From assembly GCF_017353175.1 (NCBI RefSeq), contig NZ_JAFMYW010000008.1:1-64000 (forward strand): a stretch of DNA of 64,000 nucleotides, written 5' to 3'. Origin of the DNA: Fibrella forsythiae. Its GTDB lineage: Bacteria > Bacteroidota > Bacteroidia > Cytophagales > Spirosomataceae. The notes below the pieces were generated by a model that worked only from the letters and a program-made list of their open reading frames with translations, did not search any database and was not told the DNA's origin. The position numbers were made by a program, and so were the translations under genes. Positions 36,863-46,179 of this stretch are shown piece after piece; the stretch's first letter is position 1, and the number at the start of each line of letters is the position of its first letter.

Positions 36863-37257
36863 CAGTCGAGAAACTTGATAGCTTTGTGAAGAAAGATGGG
36901 TTCGTTTGATCAGCAGATCACTTAACTGTCTCGAAGACGCAAAACTCATCTGTCAATCCGGCAGATATACAAGTGTTCCTGATCGCAGTAACGCATTTTC
37001 GATGCCGCAATTGCGTTACTGCGATCAGGAACACTTGTATGCTAATTCACATCGTACAGCTAAGAACAGATTCAGCGAGCTCTTCCTCAAACCTGGTCTA
37101 ACGTTACGAAGCGAATATCTGGTCGGAAAGCTGCCTGGAACTTCGTCAGTCAGGCGGTTTCGACTTTGACTGAAGGACGCACGAAAGAGAATTCAGTTTG
37201 CATCATCTTTCATTTTATACGCTGAAGCGTATGTACACACGTTATCACTTTTCACAA
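36863..37257. other. 395-bp gap with one long hairpin
   Basis: No coding frame is convincing. The main content is the 29-bp perfect stem at 36967-37040. The remaining 200 bases before the cytochrome gene show nothing I can name. Confidence 0.6.
36967..37040. repeat. 29-bp perfect inverted repeat, 16-base loop
   Basis: Arms 36967-36995 and 37012-37040 are exact reverse complements. Its arms lack heptad units, but the inner part CGCAGTAACGCA resembles the core of the other hairpins. No U-run, so termination is uncertain. Confidence 0.85.
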
Positions 37258-37695
37258 ATGATTCGGTCTAAAGTTGCCATCACTATTTTGTTGATTTCCA
37301 GCGTTTGCTGTTCACTTGCTGCCCAATCCAAGAAGCCAGCCGGTACCACACCGGCGAAGAGCCAGACGGTAGCGGCTGCGCAGCCCGGTTTAGCGATTTA
37401 TAAGCAATACTGTCTTACCTGCCATCAGGTCGACGGGGGCGGTGTGCCTAATATGAATCCACCGCTACGGGGTACCGACTGGGTGAATGGTGATAAGGCC
37501 AGGCTCATTGGTGTACTTCTGAAAGGACTGAAAGACGCGGAAGTAGAGGGCGAACCCTACGATAACGTGATGCCCGCCCACGATTTCCTGACCGACCAGC
37601 AGATCGCCGACGTGCTGACGTTCATCCGGAGCAATTTCGGCAACAAGGCCACGGCTATTTCGGCGCAGGACGTGAACCAACAAAGGGGTAAGTAG
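37258..37695 (+). CDS. Exported c-type cytochrome
   Basis: 145 residues from MIRSKVAITILLISSVCCSLAAQ, a signal peptide; an upstream Met 20 codons earlier is less likely. One haem site CLTCHQVDGGGVPNMNPPL (CxxCH) and a distal Met in DNVMPAHDFLTDQQIADV, the usual small class I layout. It should carry electrons in the periplasm. Often found beside dehydrogenases; here an isomerase follows. Confidence 0.87.
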   Translation: MIRSKVAITILLISSVCCSLAAQSKKPAGTTPAKSQTVAAAQPGLAIYKQYCLTCHQVDGGGVPNMNPPLRGTDWVNGDKARLIGVLLKGLKDAEVEGEPYDNVMPAHDFLTDQQIADVLTFIRSNFGNKATAISAQDVNQQRGK

Positions 37696-37788
37696 GCTCT
37701 TACCGGGGGCTTATGGGCTCCTATGATTCGCCATCGATTATGCGGTAGAAATAGCTACTTTTAAGCGCTAAACCCTGAACCGAGCCCT

Positions 37789-38619
37789 ATGAAAATTCTA
37801 CCTCTTTTACTCACAACACTGCTAACAGCCAGCGTATTGGCTCAGCCTGCTCCGGTAGGTCTTGAACTGTATAGTTTCAGAGACCAGTTTAAAACCGACG
37901 TCCCTGGCACCATGAACAAAGTGAGGCAGATGGGATTCCGCGAGGTAGAGGTGGCTGGTACCTACGGCCTCACCCCAACCGCATTCCGGCAGGAACTTGA
38001 CAAAAACGGAATCAAAGCCGTTAGCCTCGGTGCCGATTTCGATGACCTGGAAATGAATATCCCGAAGGTTATTGCAGAGGCTAAAGCGTTAGGTGTCAAA
38101 TACATTGTTTGCGCCTGGATCCCGCATACGGCCGACCTGTTTACAATTGGCGACGCAGACCGGGCCATCGAAACATTCAATACGGCTGGTCGACTACTGG
38201 CCGATGCCAAACTGACGTTCTGCTACCACACCCACGGCTATGAATTCCAGCAAATGCCAACTGGTGCTACCTATTTCGACTACATGGTTCAGAATCTGGA
38301 CCCTAAATACGTAAACTTTGAAATGGACGTATTCTGGGTAAAATCGCCTGGGAAAGACCCTGTGCAGCTTCTGCAGCAATACCCGAAACGCTTTTTACTG
38401 GCTCATCTGAAAGACCGTAAACCCGGCACACCCGACACCATGACCGGCCACGCCGATGTTGAATCGAACGTGGTCCTGGGGGATGGTGATATTGGTATCG
38501 CGGCGTTTATGCAGGCGGCAAAAAAAGCGGGTGTCAAGCATTATTTCATCGAAGACGAATCATCCCGGTCGATGGATCAAATGCCCAAGAGCCTGGCCTT
38601 TTTGCGGAGCTTGAAATAA
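37789..38619 (+). CDS. Secreted sugar phosphate isomerase/epimerase family protein
   Basis: 276 residues with a signal peptide (LLTASVLAQ). TIM-barrel parts: VGLELYSFRDQFKTDVPG, REVEVAGTYGLTP, LTFCYHTHGYEFQQ, NFEMDVFWVKSPGKDP and LLAHLKDRKPG. It is homologous in outline to the product at 21858-22751, but with a Sec-type rather than a Tat-type signal. Substrate unknown. Confidence 0.85.
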   Translation: MKILPLLLTTLLTASVLAQPAPVGLELYSFRDQFKTDVPGTMNKVRQMGFREVEVAGTYGLTPTAFRQELDKNGIKAVSLGADFDDLEMNIPKVIAEAKALGVKYIVCAWIPHTADLFTIGDADRAIETFNTAGRLLADAKLTFCYHTHGYEFQQMPTGATYFDYMVQNLDPKYVNFEMDVFWVKSPGKDPVQLLQQYPKRFLLAHLKDRKPGTPDTMTGHADVESNVVLGDGDIGIAAFMQAAKKAGVKHYFIEDESSRSMDQMPKSLAFLRSLK

Positions 38620-38703
38620 GCAATGTAGTACGTTACCTGTTACCATTTTTTGTCAATCCTCCTCTCGCCGGAATAACAAAATAGCCTTTTAATCTTAACC
38701 CAC

Positions 38704-38729
38704 AGCCGTGTAAAAACGGCTTTTTTTTT
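38704..38729 (+). terminator. Intrinsic terminator of the isomerase gene
   Basis: 6-bp stem AGCCGT / ACGGCT followed by nine T, 84 bases after the stop and just before the S46 start. Confidence 0.8.
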
Positions 38730-38737
38730 CTGTCTCT

Positions 38738-40858
38738 ATGATCTCCTTTCCGCACCATCGAATACCGTTCGCAGGTACGTTGCTGGTTGGCCTGTTGGCC
38801 ACATCGCTCGGATGGGCGCAGGCCCCTTCGGCTACATTAAATCCCGATACCGTTCAGGCTGGGCCGTTTGATATGGGTAAGATGTGGACGTTCGACACGC
38901 CGCCTACCGACTACTTCAGGAAGACCTACAACTTCACACCCGACGCCAACTGGTTCAGGGAAGTTCAACTGGCGTCGTTACGCTTCGCCGACTATTGTTC
39001 GGCTTCATTCGTATCGGCCAACGGGCTGGTGATGACCAACCACCACTGCGCCCGCGAGTCGGGAACGGGGGTGGCTCGTCGGGGCGAAAATTTGAACGCC
39101 ACGGGCTTCTTTGCCAAAACTGCCGCCGAAGAACGGAAAGTAGACGGACTGTTTGTGGATCAGCTGGTAAAGATCGAGGACATTTCGAAGCGGGTGCAGG
39201 ATGCGGTAGCTGCGGCAGGTGCCGATGAAACAGCCCAGGTGCAGGCCCGCGAAAAAGCATTTTCCGACCTCAAAGACGAGTATACTACCAAAGCCGACTG
39301 GAAAGGGCTGGAATTACAGACAATCACGTTTTACGACGGCGGCCGGTATGCACTATACGGCTTTAAGCGCTTTACCGACGTTAGGCTGGTGTTTATGCCT
39401 GAACTGAATCTGGGCTTTTTCGGTGGCGATCCCGATAACTTTACGTACCCACGCTACGCCCTTGATTGCTCGTTCTTTCGGGTTTACGACAACGGGAAAC
39501 CACTGAAAACAACGCATTTTTTCAAGTTCAATCCGAATGGGGTTCGCGAGGGTGAGCCTACGTTCGTGACGGGTAACCCCGGCAGTACCGAACGCTTGAA
39601 GACGGTTGCCGAACTGGAATACGACCGCGACCTGCCATTCCCGCAAACGCTTACGCTGTTTCGCAGTCGCTCGAATGCCTTGCAGGCGTACAATGCCACG
39701 GTAAAAAGCGACAGCGTCCTGAACGAGATTTTCAACCTGGAAAACAGTTATAAAGCCAGCAGCGGTCAGCTTGCGGGTCTTCGTGATCCGTATCTGCTGG
39801 CGCGTAAAGCCGCTTTTGAGCGGAAATTCAAAGCTGACGCGCAAAGGAAAGGTATCTCACTGAAGACCTGGGATGATATTGCCACGAACGTAGCGGCCCT
39901 CCGTAAAACCTTCAACGACTACACGTACCTGGCGCCCAACCCGATTTCGCTGGGCGAGACGATGACATTTGCCATGACGCTGGGCTTCATCAGCGAGGCC
40001 GTTGCAGCCAACCCAGCTATTTGGGAACAGGCTAAAAGTGTATTGGATGATATACCGACCCCAAAGAGCCGGGCATTGGAAGAAGCCTTTCTGGCTGCTC
40101 ATTTCGCCGAAGCGCAGGCAGCATTAGGTAGTGATGATCCGTACGTAAAAGCAGCGCTGACCGGCCCCAATGGCCAGGTACGTTCCCCCCGCGAAGCCGC
40201 CGCCGCTTTACTGGCCGCCACCAAACTCACCAGCCGGTCGTTCGTGAGCATGCTGATGGATGGTGGTGCTGTAGCACTTGGTTCAAACAACGACCCGTTG
40301 TTGGCTTTAGGACGAATTGGCGGAAAGCGGTTCCTGGCTGTAAACACAGTTGTACGCGACCTCACCACCCGGCAACAGGTTCTGCGGAGCCAGCTGGGGC
40401 GTGCGCTGTATGATACCTACGGCACGGCAATTCCGCCCGATGCGACCTTTTCGTTGCGTATCAATGATGGCGTGGTGAAAGGCTATCCGTATAACGGAAC
40501 GCAGGCTCCGATCATTACCACGTTCTCGGGTTTATACGATCGCAATTACTCGTTTGGCAATAAAGACCCGTGGAAGTTACCCGCCCGCTGGGCTAATCCG
40601 CCTGCGGAGCTGCTGAAACAACCGATGTGCTTCATTTCGACTAATGACATTATTGGCGGCAACTCAGGCAGTCCGATTATCAATAAAAATCGGGAAGCCA
40701 TAGGCCTGGCCTTCGATGGCAACATGGAAAGCCTGCCCGGTTCGTTCATCTTCGTTCCCGATGCCAATCGAACCGTTTCCGTTCATACCGGAGGCATCAT
40801 CGCCGCCATGCGCTACATCTACAAAGCCGACCGGCTGGTGCAGGAATTAACAAAATAA
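38738..40858 (+). CDS. S46 family dipeptidyl-peptidase, DPP7-type specificity predicted
   Basis: 706 residues, the usual family length, with a signal peptide (SLGWAQ). The catalytic His is in MTNHHCARE and the catalytic Ser in GGNSGSPIINKN (Ser near 643). Eighteen residues after that Ser, in LAFDGNMES, is Gly, the residue found in DPP7 enzymes; DPP11 has Arg there. It should release dipeptides with a hydrophobic second residue in the periplasm. Convergent with a second peptidase gene (S41). Confidence 0.9.
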   Translation: MISFPHHRIPFAGTLLVGLLATSLGWAQAPSATLNPDTVQAGPFDMGKMWTFDTPPTDYFRKTYNFTPDANWFREVQLASLRFADYCSASFVSANGLVMTNHHCARESGTGVARRGENLNATGFFAKTAAEERKVDGLFVDQLVKIEDISKRVQDAVAAAGADETAQVQAREKAFSDLKDEYTTKADWKGLELQTITFYDGGRYALYGFKRFTDVRLVFMPELNLGFFGGDPDNFTYPRYALDCSFFRVYDNGKPLKTTHFFKFNPNGVREGEPTFVTGNPGSTERLKTVAELEYDRDLPFPQTLTLFRSRSNALQAYNATVKSDSVLNEIFNLENSYKASSGQLAGLRDPYLLARKAAFERKFKADAQRKGISLKTWDDIATNVAALRKTFNDYTYLAPNPISLGETMTFAMTLGFISEAVAANPAIWEQAKSVLDDIPTPKSRALEEAFLAAHFAEAQAALGSDDPYVKAALTGPNGQVRSPREAAAALLAATKLTSRSFVSMLMDGGAVALGSNNDPLLALGRIGGKRFLAVNTVVRDLTTRQQVLRSQLGRALYDTYGTAIPPDATFSLRINDGVVKGYPYNGTQAPIITTFSGLYDRNYSFGNKDPWKLPARWANPPAELLKQPMCFISTNDIIGGNSGSPIINKNREAIGLAFDGNMESLPGSFIFVPDANRTVSVHTGGIIAAMRYIYKADRLVQELTK

Positions 40859-40962
40859 GTTTACAGTTTGCGGCTTACAGTCTTCTGTTGCTCCACATTT
40901 GAACGAATCCTTAATTAGTGAAGCAGCGGAAAACTGTAAACAGCAAACTGTAAACTTATTTT
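40852..40962. repeat. Heptad-armed inverted repeat joining two convergent stops
   Basis: Arms of about 42 nt (40852-40893, 40920-40962), about six mismatches. Units GTTTACAG/GTTTGCGG; inner core CTGTTGCTC / GAAGCAGCGG. It includes the stop codons of both flanking genes and T/A-runs at its ends, so it may also terminate both. Confidence 0.82.
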
Positions 40963-42650
40963 TTCCCCACCGCTTTGGGGCCGAACTCAAGTTCCTGCGC
41001 CTTATCAAATAGCGTTAGCGCTTTCACGTACGTATTATCTGCGGTGTTCATGACGCGGTAGAATTCATTGTTCTGACCGCCTTTGTTCGCTTTCTGATAG
41101 ACGTACCTGGCAATGAGCGCTTTTGTCTGGGTACGTATATAATTCTTCGAGCGGGCAAATTCGGCGGCGTTGAACTTCACGCCTTCAGCCGTAGCTGCTT
41201 TATTCATAGTGCTTAGCTGCTCGTCGGTCAGGTTCACGGCTTTATCAAACTCAGCGAACGGCATTTTCTCCAGACGGGCGCGATTATCGTTGGCGTATGA
41301 AAGGGCATATTCGCGGATAATGTTCTTGGCGTATAACTGACCCAGATAAGCTGTTTGCCAGCTCGAATCGCGAGGCACGAAGTAATCGGGTGTGATACCA
41401 CCGCCCCCGTAGACCGTGCGGCCTTTATCTGTTTTGAATACGTTCTTCGGGTCGTTCTTGATGCTGTCGGCCACGTAATATTCGCCCCGTTTTGAGCGTA
41501 GTTCGAGCTCTTTTTCGTAATCGCCCTCCTGGCCAGGTACGTATGGTTTCTGGATGCTCCGGCCAGTGGGTGTGTAATAGCGCGAAATGGTCAGGCGGAG
41601 TTCTGAACCGTCAGACAATTGAACGGGCATTTGCACCAGCCCCTTACCGAACGAGCGGCGACCAACGATATACCCCCGGTCGTGGTCTTGCAGGGCACCC
41701 GCCAGAATCTCTGACGCCGATGCGCTGCCTTCGTCGATCAACACGATCAGGGCGCCATCTTCAAACTGACCATTCAGTTTGGCAAAGTATTTCCGGTCGT
41801 AGCGGTCATCTTTCCCGTCGGTATACACCAGCAACTTGTTTCCGTCGATGAACTCGTCGGCCATGTTAGTGGCCCGATCAAGATAGCCGCCGGGGTTATT
41901 GCGCAGATCGAGCACCAGTTGTTTCATACCCTGCTGTTTCAGACCGGCCAGCGCATTTCTGAGTTCTTCATAAGCCGAATCAGAGAAGCGGTTCACTTTC
42001 AGGTAGCCCGTTTGGGCGTCAGTCATGTAGGCGGCGTCAACAGCATACGTTGGAATACGGTCGCGGGTGACGGTTACAACGCGGGGTTTCTGACCTTTAG
42101 AAAGCACCGTCAGGCGTACTTCGGTGCCGCGTTTACCGCGCATGGCCTTATAAACCGCACTGTTGTCTACTCCCTTCGATGTGAGGGATGTATCATCGAC
42201 TTTCAGGATCTTGTCGCCGCTACGGATACCGGCCGTTTCGGAAGGGCCACCAGCCAGCGGCGTAACCACATAAACGGTGTCGGCAAAGATGTTGAACTCG
42301 ACGCCAATGCCATCGAAGCCGCCCTCCAGCTGCGAGCGGGCCGCTACGGCATCTGTCGGGTTCAGATAAGCCGTATGCGGATCAAGCTTTTCCAGCATTT
42401 TGGTGATGGAGAAGTCGACCAGATCATCGGTGTTCACCGAGTCAACATAGTTATTTTCAATCAGTTGCAGAATCTCTTTATACTTGGTATACCCCCGGCC
42501 AATGGAGTTCAGGCCTTTGGTTCCGCCAAAAAAGGAAGCACCAATCAGCACCCCGCCGGCCAGGGTAAGCCCCAACAGCATAGGCAGCCGAACGATGGTC
42601 CGGTCATTAGAAATCCGTTCGGGCGTTGGAGTAGAATCGTTCAGTGCCAT
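40956..42650 (-). CDS. S41 family C-terminal processing peptidase
   Basis: 564 residues. An N-terminal membrane segment (LLGLTLAGGVLIGASFFGG) anchors it. A PDZ domain covers about residues 105-190 (AGGPSETAGIRSGDKILKV). The Ser/Lys dyad is in GSASASEILAGAL and VGRRSFGKGLVQ. It probably trims or degrades envelope proteins, like CtpA/Prc. Confidence 0.93.
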   Translation of the reverse strand: MALNDSTPTPERISNDRTIVRLPMLLGLTLAGGVLIGASFFGGTKGLNSIGRGYTKYKEILQLIENNYVDSVNTDDLVDFSITKMLEKLDPHTAYLNPTDAVAARSQLEGGFDGIGVEFNIFADTVYVVTPLAGGPSETAGIRSGDKILKVDDTSLTSKGVDNSAVYKAMRGKRGTEVRLTVLSKGQKPRVVTVTRDRIPTYAVDAAYMTDAQTGYLKVNRFSDSAYEELRNALAGLKQQGMKQLVLDLRNNPGGYLDRATNMADEFIDGNKLLVYTDGKDDRYDRKYFAKLNGQFEDGALIVLIDEGSASASEILAGALQDHDRGYIVGRRSFGKGLVQMPVQLSDGSELRLTISRYYTPTGRSIQKPYVPGQEGDYEKELELRSKRGEYYVADSIKNDPKNVFKTDKGRTVYGGGGITPDYFVPRDSSWQTAYLGQLYAKNIIREYALSYANDNRARLEKMPFAEFDKAVNLTDEQLSTMNKAATAEGVKFNAAEFARSKNYIRTQTKALIARYVYQKANKGGQNNEFYRVMNTADNTYVKALTLFDKAQELEFGPKAVGKK

Positions 42651-42761
42651 TGAGGTGTTCGTCAGATTGTTGCGTATGCAGGAGTAACACTAATGTAGTT
42701 CATTAATGTTTGCCCGGAGCGGATAAAATGAGCGAAAATCAATGGTATTATCTAAAGTCGA

Positions 42762-44729
42762 TCAAATATGTTCGAAGGCCGTTAGTGCACCAGGATTTCG
42801 CATGGTATCGGGGCTGGCAACACGGTTGGCCTGCTGCCCCATCAGAATTTTTTTTACGGGTGTTTCCATCTTCTTCCCGCTGATCGTATAAGGTACCTCG
42901 GCAATCTGATAGATGTTATCAGGTACGTGCCGGGGGCTATATTGGATTTTAAGTGTTTGCTTGATTTTATTGATTAGCTCGTCGGTGAGCGCATATTCGT
43001 TACGCAATACCACAAATAAGGGCATCCGGTAGTTGCCGTCGGGTAGTTCAATGCCTACCACCAGGCTGTCGGCCACTTCAGGCAGGCTTTCTACTGCCGA
43101 GTAGATCTCTGCCGTTCCAATTCGTACGCCATCCCGGTTGAGGGTAGCATCTGACCGGCCGTAGATGATCACACTACCCCGATCGGTAATCTTGATCCAG
43201 TCGCCATGCCGCCAAATATCGGGGTCGTTCTCGAAATAGCTGTTCCGGTAGCGTTCATTGTTGGGGTCATTCCAAAAGTAGATCGGCATAGACGGCATCG
43301 GTTCCAGAATCATCATCTCGCCCAGGGCTTCCCGTACGGGTTCACCATGTTCGTCGTAGGCCTCTACCTTACACCCCAATAGTCGGCACTGAATTTCGCC
43401 CGCCACCACCGGAGCCAGCGGATTCCCACCCACAAAGCCACTGCACACATCGGTACCGCCACTAAATGAGATGAGCCAGACATCAGAACGAACCGATTCA
43501 TAAACCCAGCGGAAGCCTTCAGGCGGTAAGGGTGAGCCGGTGGCGCCAATGGTTCGGAGCGATCGCAGGCCAGTGGTTTTGCCGGGTGTCAGTCCTGCCC
43601 GCATACAGGCCAGAAAGTAGGCGGCCCCGCCACCGAAATGCGTGATCTGCGCCTGTTCAATGAATTGCCAGAGCCGGTTGATATCCGGGTAAGCCGGTGA
43701 TCCTTCGTAGAGTACCAGCGTTGCGCCGACAAGCAGCGAGGCCACCGAAAAATTCCACATCATCCAGCCGGTAGTCGAGTACCAGAAATATCGTTCGCCC
43801 GGGTGCACATCCTGATGCAGGGCCAGCGTTTTCAGGTGTTCAATCAAACAACCGCCAACACTGTGGGTAATGGCTTTGGGTTTACCGGTAGTGCCCGACG
43901 AGAATAACACCCACATGGGGTGGTCGAAGGGAACAGGCGTGAAAACCAGTTCAGTAAATGGTGTTCTGATGACTTCTTCCCACAGAATGACGCCGGCGGG
44001 TGTTAAGGCACTGGGGTTCAGGAAGGGCACCCAGATTATTTGCTGCACGGTGGGCAGGCCCTGACGTAACGTACCCAGATCAGCTAGTTTATTAATGGCT
44101 TTGCCATTGTAGGTGTAGCCATCGGCCATGAGCAGCACCTTCGGCTCGATCTGCCCGAACCGATCGAGTACGCTGGCGGTGCCAAAATCGGGTGAACAGC
44201 TAGACCACACGGCTCCCAGCGACTGTGTAGCCAGAAACCCGACCACGGCCTCAGGTACGTTAGGTAACAGTGCCACCACCCGATCGCCAGCGCCAACGCC
44301 CTGCTGGCGCAAAAACTGCGCCAGTGCGCCTACCTGGTAGGCCAGTTCGGCCCACGACAAAGCGCGTAACCGATTTTTTTCTGACGCAAACAGTAATGCC
44401 GGGTACTGCGTGTTGGCGTTGCGGAAAATATGTTCGGCATAATTGACCGTGGCACCGGTAAACCAGCGTGTGCCAATCATGCCATGCCGGGGCCGAATCA
44501 GGATGTCCTGATAGGGCGTGTGGAACTGAATCTCGAAATAGGCGGCAACAGCTTCCCAGAAATCATCGAGGTTCGTAACTGACCAGTTCCACAGGTCATC
44601 ATAATGACGCAGATAGAGACCATGTTTGACGAACAGATGATCAATGAAGTGTTTTAAACGCGATTGATGCTGGAAACGGGCACTGGGCGTCCAGAGGGCG
44701 CCATTAGGCGAGGCGGTGGGTTGGATCAT
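42762..44729 (-). CDS. Acetoacetate-CoA ligase
   Basis: 655 residues, starting at the ATG of MIQPTASPNGALW (a TTG two codons earlier is also in frame). ANL adenylate-forming family: the phosphate loop WVLFSSGTTGKPKAI, then SFSGGTDVCSGFVGGNP and GRSDATLNRDGVRIGTAEIY, and the C-terminal acyl-CoA synthetase Lys in SGKKMETPVKK. The N-terminal block MIGTRWFTGATVNYAEHIF is typical of acetoacetyl-CoA synthetase, which activates acetoacetate with ATP and CoA. Confidence 0.92.
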   Translation of the reverse strand: MIQPTASPNGALWTPSARFQHQSRLKHFIDHLFVKHGLYLRHYDDLWNWSVTNLDDFWEAVAAYFEIQFHTPYQDILIRPRHGMIGTRWFTGATVNYAEHIFRNANTQYPALLFASEKNRLRALSWAELAYQVGALAQFLRQQGVGAGDRVVALLPNVPEAVVGFLATQSLGAVWSSCSPDFGTASVLDRFGQIEPKVLLMADGYTYNGKAINKLADLGTLRQGLPTVQQIIWVPFLNPSALTPAGVILWEEVIRTPFTELVFTPVPFDHPMWVLFSSGTTGKPKAITHSVGGCLIEHLKTLALHQDVHPGERYFWYSTTGWMMWNFSVASLLVGATLVLYEGSPAYPDINRLWQFIEQAQITHFGGGAAYFLACMRAGLTPGKTTGLRSLRTIGATGSPLPPEGFRWVYESVRSDVWLISFSGGTDVCSGFVGGNPLAPVVAGEIQCRLLGCKVEAYDEHGEPVREALGEMMILEPMPSMPIYFWNDPNNERYRNSYFENDPDIWRHGDWIKITDRGSVIIYGRSDATLNRDGVRIGTAEIYSAVESLPEVADSLVVGIELPDGNYRMPLFVVLRNEYALTDELINKIKQTLKIQYSPRHVPDNIYQIAEVPYTISGKKMETPVKKILMGQQANRVASPDTMRNPGALTAFEHI

Positions 44730-44736
44730 GGGCAAA

Positions 44737-44789
44737 AACAGAACGGGCTTCGGCGTTCCTGAGAAGGTAACGCCGAAGCCCGTTCTGTT
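44737..44789 (-). terminator. Long perfect hairpin between tandem genes
   Basis: 21-bp perfect stem (44737-44757 and 44769-44789), 11-base loop, after the stop of the gene at 44805 and 7 bases before the next ATG. No long U-run. Confidence 0.75.
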
Positions 44790-44804
44790 CGCGTATGGCT
44801 TATA

Positions 44805-45386
44805 TTATTTGGTCTCTTTCACGTCTTCGAGCAGTAGCCCTTTTCGGCGTAACAGCAGGTCCATGAAGCGCTGATCGCTTTCGCTGGTGAAGATCGAAAA
44901 CGGCAAATACAGGAATTGTGCCCGGCCCATCTGTTTCGCCAGGTATTTCATAAAGAAATTCATGGTGGGCGTGTTGGCACCATCGAGGCCGTTACCCAGC
45001 TGAAGTACGTAAGCGTTTTTATCTTTCACCGCCGCCTTAATCATATCCCATTTCAGCATACCGCCCTCTTTAGCATTCAGCTTCATCATGATATGGCGGC
45101 TATCTATTTCATAAACGTACTTTTCAAACATCGGCTTGAACTGCTCCGACTGCGAAACGCCCGTGAACTGCACGGCCCAGAACAGCACGTAAATGATGGT
45201 GAGTAGAATAACGACAACGTATATCCAGTAGTTGGGATAAACACCCGTCAGGTTTAGAATGGCGTTGATCAGAATCAGAGCCAGCGGTACGCCGCTCCAT
45301 AGCCAGTTGTCACGTACCCACTGCCGAATAGCTAAATTGATGTACGTCTTTTGATCTAAAGCGTATTTCTTGGTTTTAATGGTCAT
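44805..45386 (-). CDS. YcxB-like membrane protein
   Basis: 193 residues. Two adjacent membrane helices (WSGVPLALILINAILNLTG and YWIYVVVILLTIIYVLFWAV, about 30-75) are followed by a cytoplasmic domain: YVYEIDSRHIMMKLNAKEGGMLKWDMIKAAVKDKNAYVL, a layout typical of the YcxB family. Function unknown. Terminates in a perfect 21-bp hairpin. Confidence 0.75.
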   Translation of the reverse strand: MTIKTKKYALDQKTYINLAIRQWVRDNWLWSGVPLALILINAILNLTGVYPNYWIYVVVILLTIIYVLFWAVQFTGVSQSEQFKPMFEKYVYEIDSRHIMMKLNAKEGGMLKWDMIKAAVKDKNAYVLQLGNGLDGANTPTMNFFMKYLAKQMGRAQFLYLPFSIFTSESDQRFMDLLLRRKGLLLEDVKETK

Positions 45387-45409
45387 TGCGAACTTCCATA
45401 GAGAAAGTG

Positions 45410-45460
45410 CAAAGATAGTACTAAGTCGTAAGTGTATTTAGTCATAAGTCGCAAGTCCGG
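45410..45460. repeat. Single-arm heptad stretch
   Basis: Degenerate units AAGTCGTAAGTGTATTTAGT and CATAAGTCGCAAGTC show the same 7-base rhythm as the inverted repeats, but I find no partner arm. Possibly a decayed copy. Confidence 0.35.
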
Positions 45461-45626
45461 TGCTTATCTCAACAACAGCCTGCCACATAAAGGAGAATTT
45501 CGGATTTTGGAATTGATGTTATAAAGCGAAACAGAGGCCAGGCTGTGTTCAGGTAAGCCAGCGTACGATAGACCTTGAGCCACACTAAACCTGCCGTAAT
45601 CCGGCGGCCGATGGCCTGTGTCTTCC

Positions 45627-46049
45627 TTAGTCGTTCACCAGAATCGAGTGAATCAGATAATGGCCGGGGGTTGTCTGGTGCATCAGCACATTAACGTGAA
45701 AGGAGCGCGAGCCAGACCAGTAGGTACCAGTAGTGTATTTAAGGTGCGGTGTATTACCTTGGTCTACTGTTTGGAAACGGTTCGGCGGGTATTTCCTAAA
45801 AAAAGAACGCATGATCATTTCAGCCTGGTTAGCCTGTATCGATGGGAAATTAACTCCAACCGGATCAATGCGTAATTCCAGATCTTTGTCGAAAAGAGTA
45901 GCCAGTTGGCGGGCTTCGCCGGTCTGCATCGATACACCGATGGCCTGAGCAGGATCTAGTGTATTGGTAAAACAGGATAACGTAGCCCAAAGTATTCCAA
46001 TAAGCAAACCAATCGATTTTGCCTTTAAAAACATGATAATGCGAGTCAT
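45627..46049 (-). CDS. DUF4783-like lipoprotein under a sigma-54-like promoter
   Basis: 140 residues; a Met five codons in is an equally good start. N-terminal hydrophobic segment with a lipobox-like TLSC. The mature part, GEARQLATLFDKDLELRIDP then NQAEMIMRSFFRKYPPNRFQTVDQGNT, fits the DUF4783 family (NTF2-like fold) common in Bacteroidota. Role unknown. A sigma-54-like element 40 bases upstream points at this gene, so stress or nutrient control is possible. Confidence 0.72.
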   Translation of the reverse strand: MTRIIMFLKAKSIGLLIGILWATLSCFTNTLDPAQAIGVSMQTGEARQLATLFDKDLELRIDPVGVNFPSIQANQAEMIMRSFFRKYPPNRFQTVDQGNTPHLKYTTGTYWSGSRSFHVNVLMHQTTPGHYLIHSILVND

Positions 46050-46087
46050 TGTAATGAGGTTGTTTCTGGATGGGTATACAGCTATTG

Positions 46088-46104
46088 GCTAAAACTGTGC
46101 CAAA
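46088..46104 (-). promoter_or_regulatory. Sigma-54-like -24/-12 promoter
   Basis: On the minus strand TTTGGCACAGTTTTAGC: GG and GC are separated by ten bases and TGGCAC matches the -24 consensus exactly. The expected start site (about 46076) lies 27-42 bases before the possible start codons of the DUF4783-like gene. Confidence 0.6.
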
Positions 46105-46179
46105 CAAATCGCATAAACCCATGTTAATTTCCTCATTTTTGCAGCCATTTTATTGCCTGGTTTGGCCGGGTCTTTGCTA

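Noticed and set aside
45387-45626. tRNA or other RNA gene in this gap
   Set aside because: No cloverleaf, T-loop or CCA-like end could be drawn.
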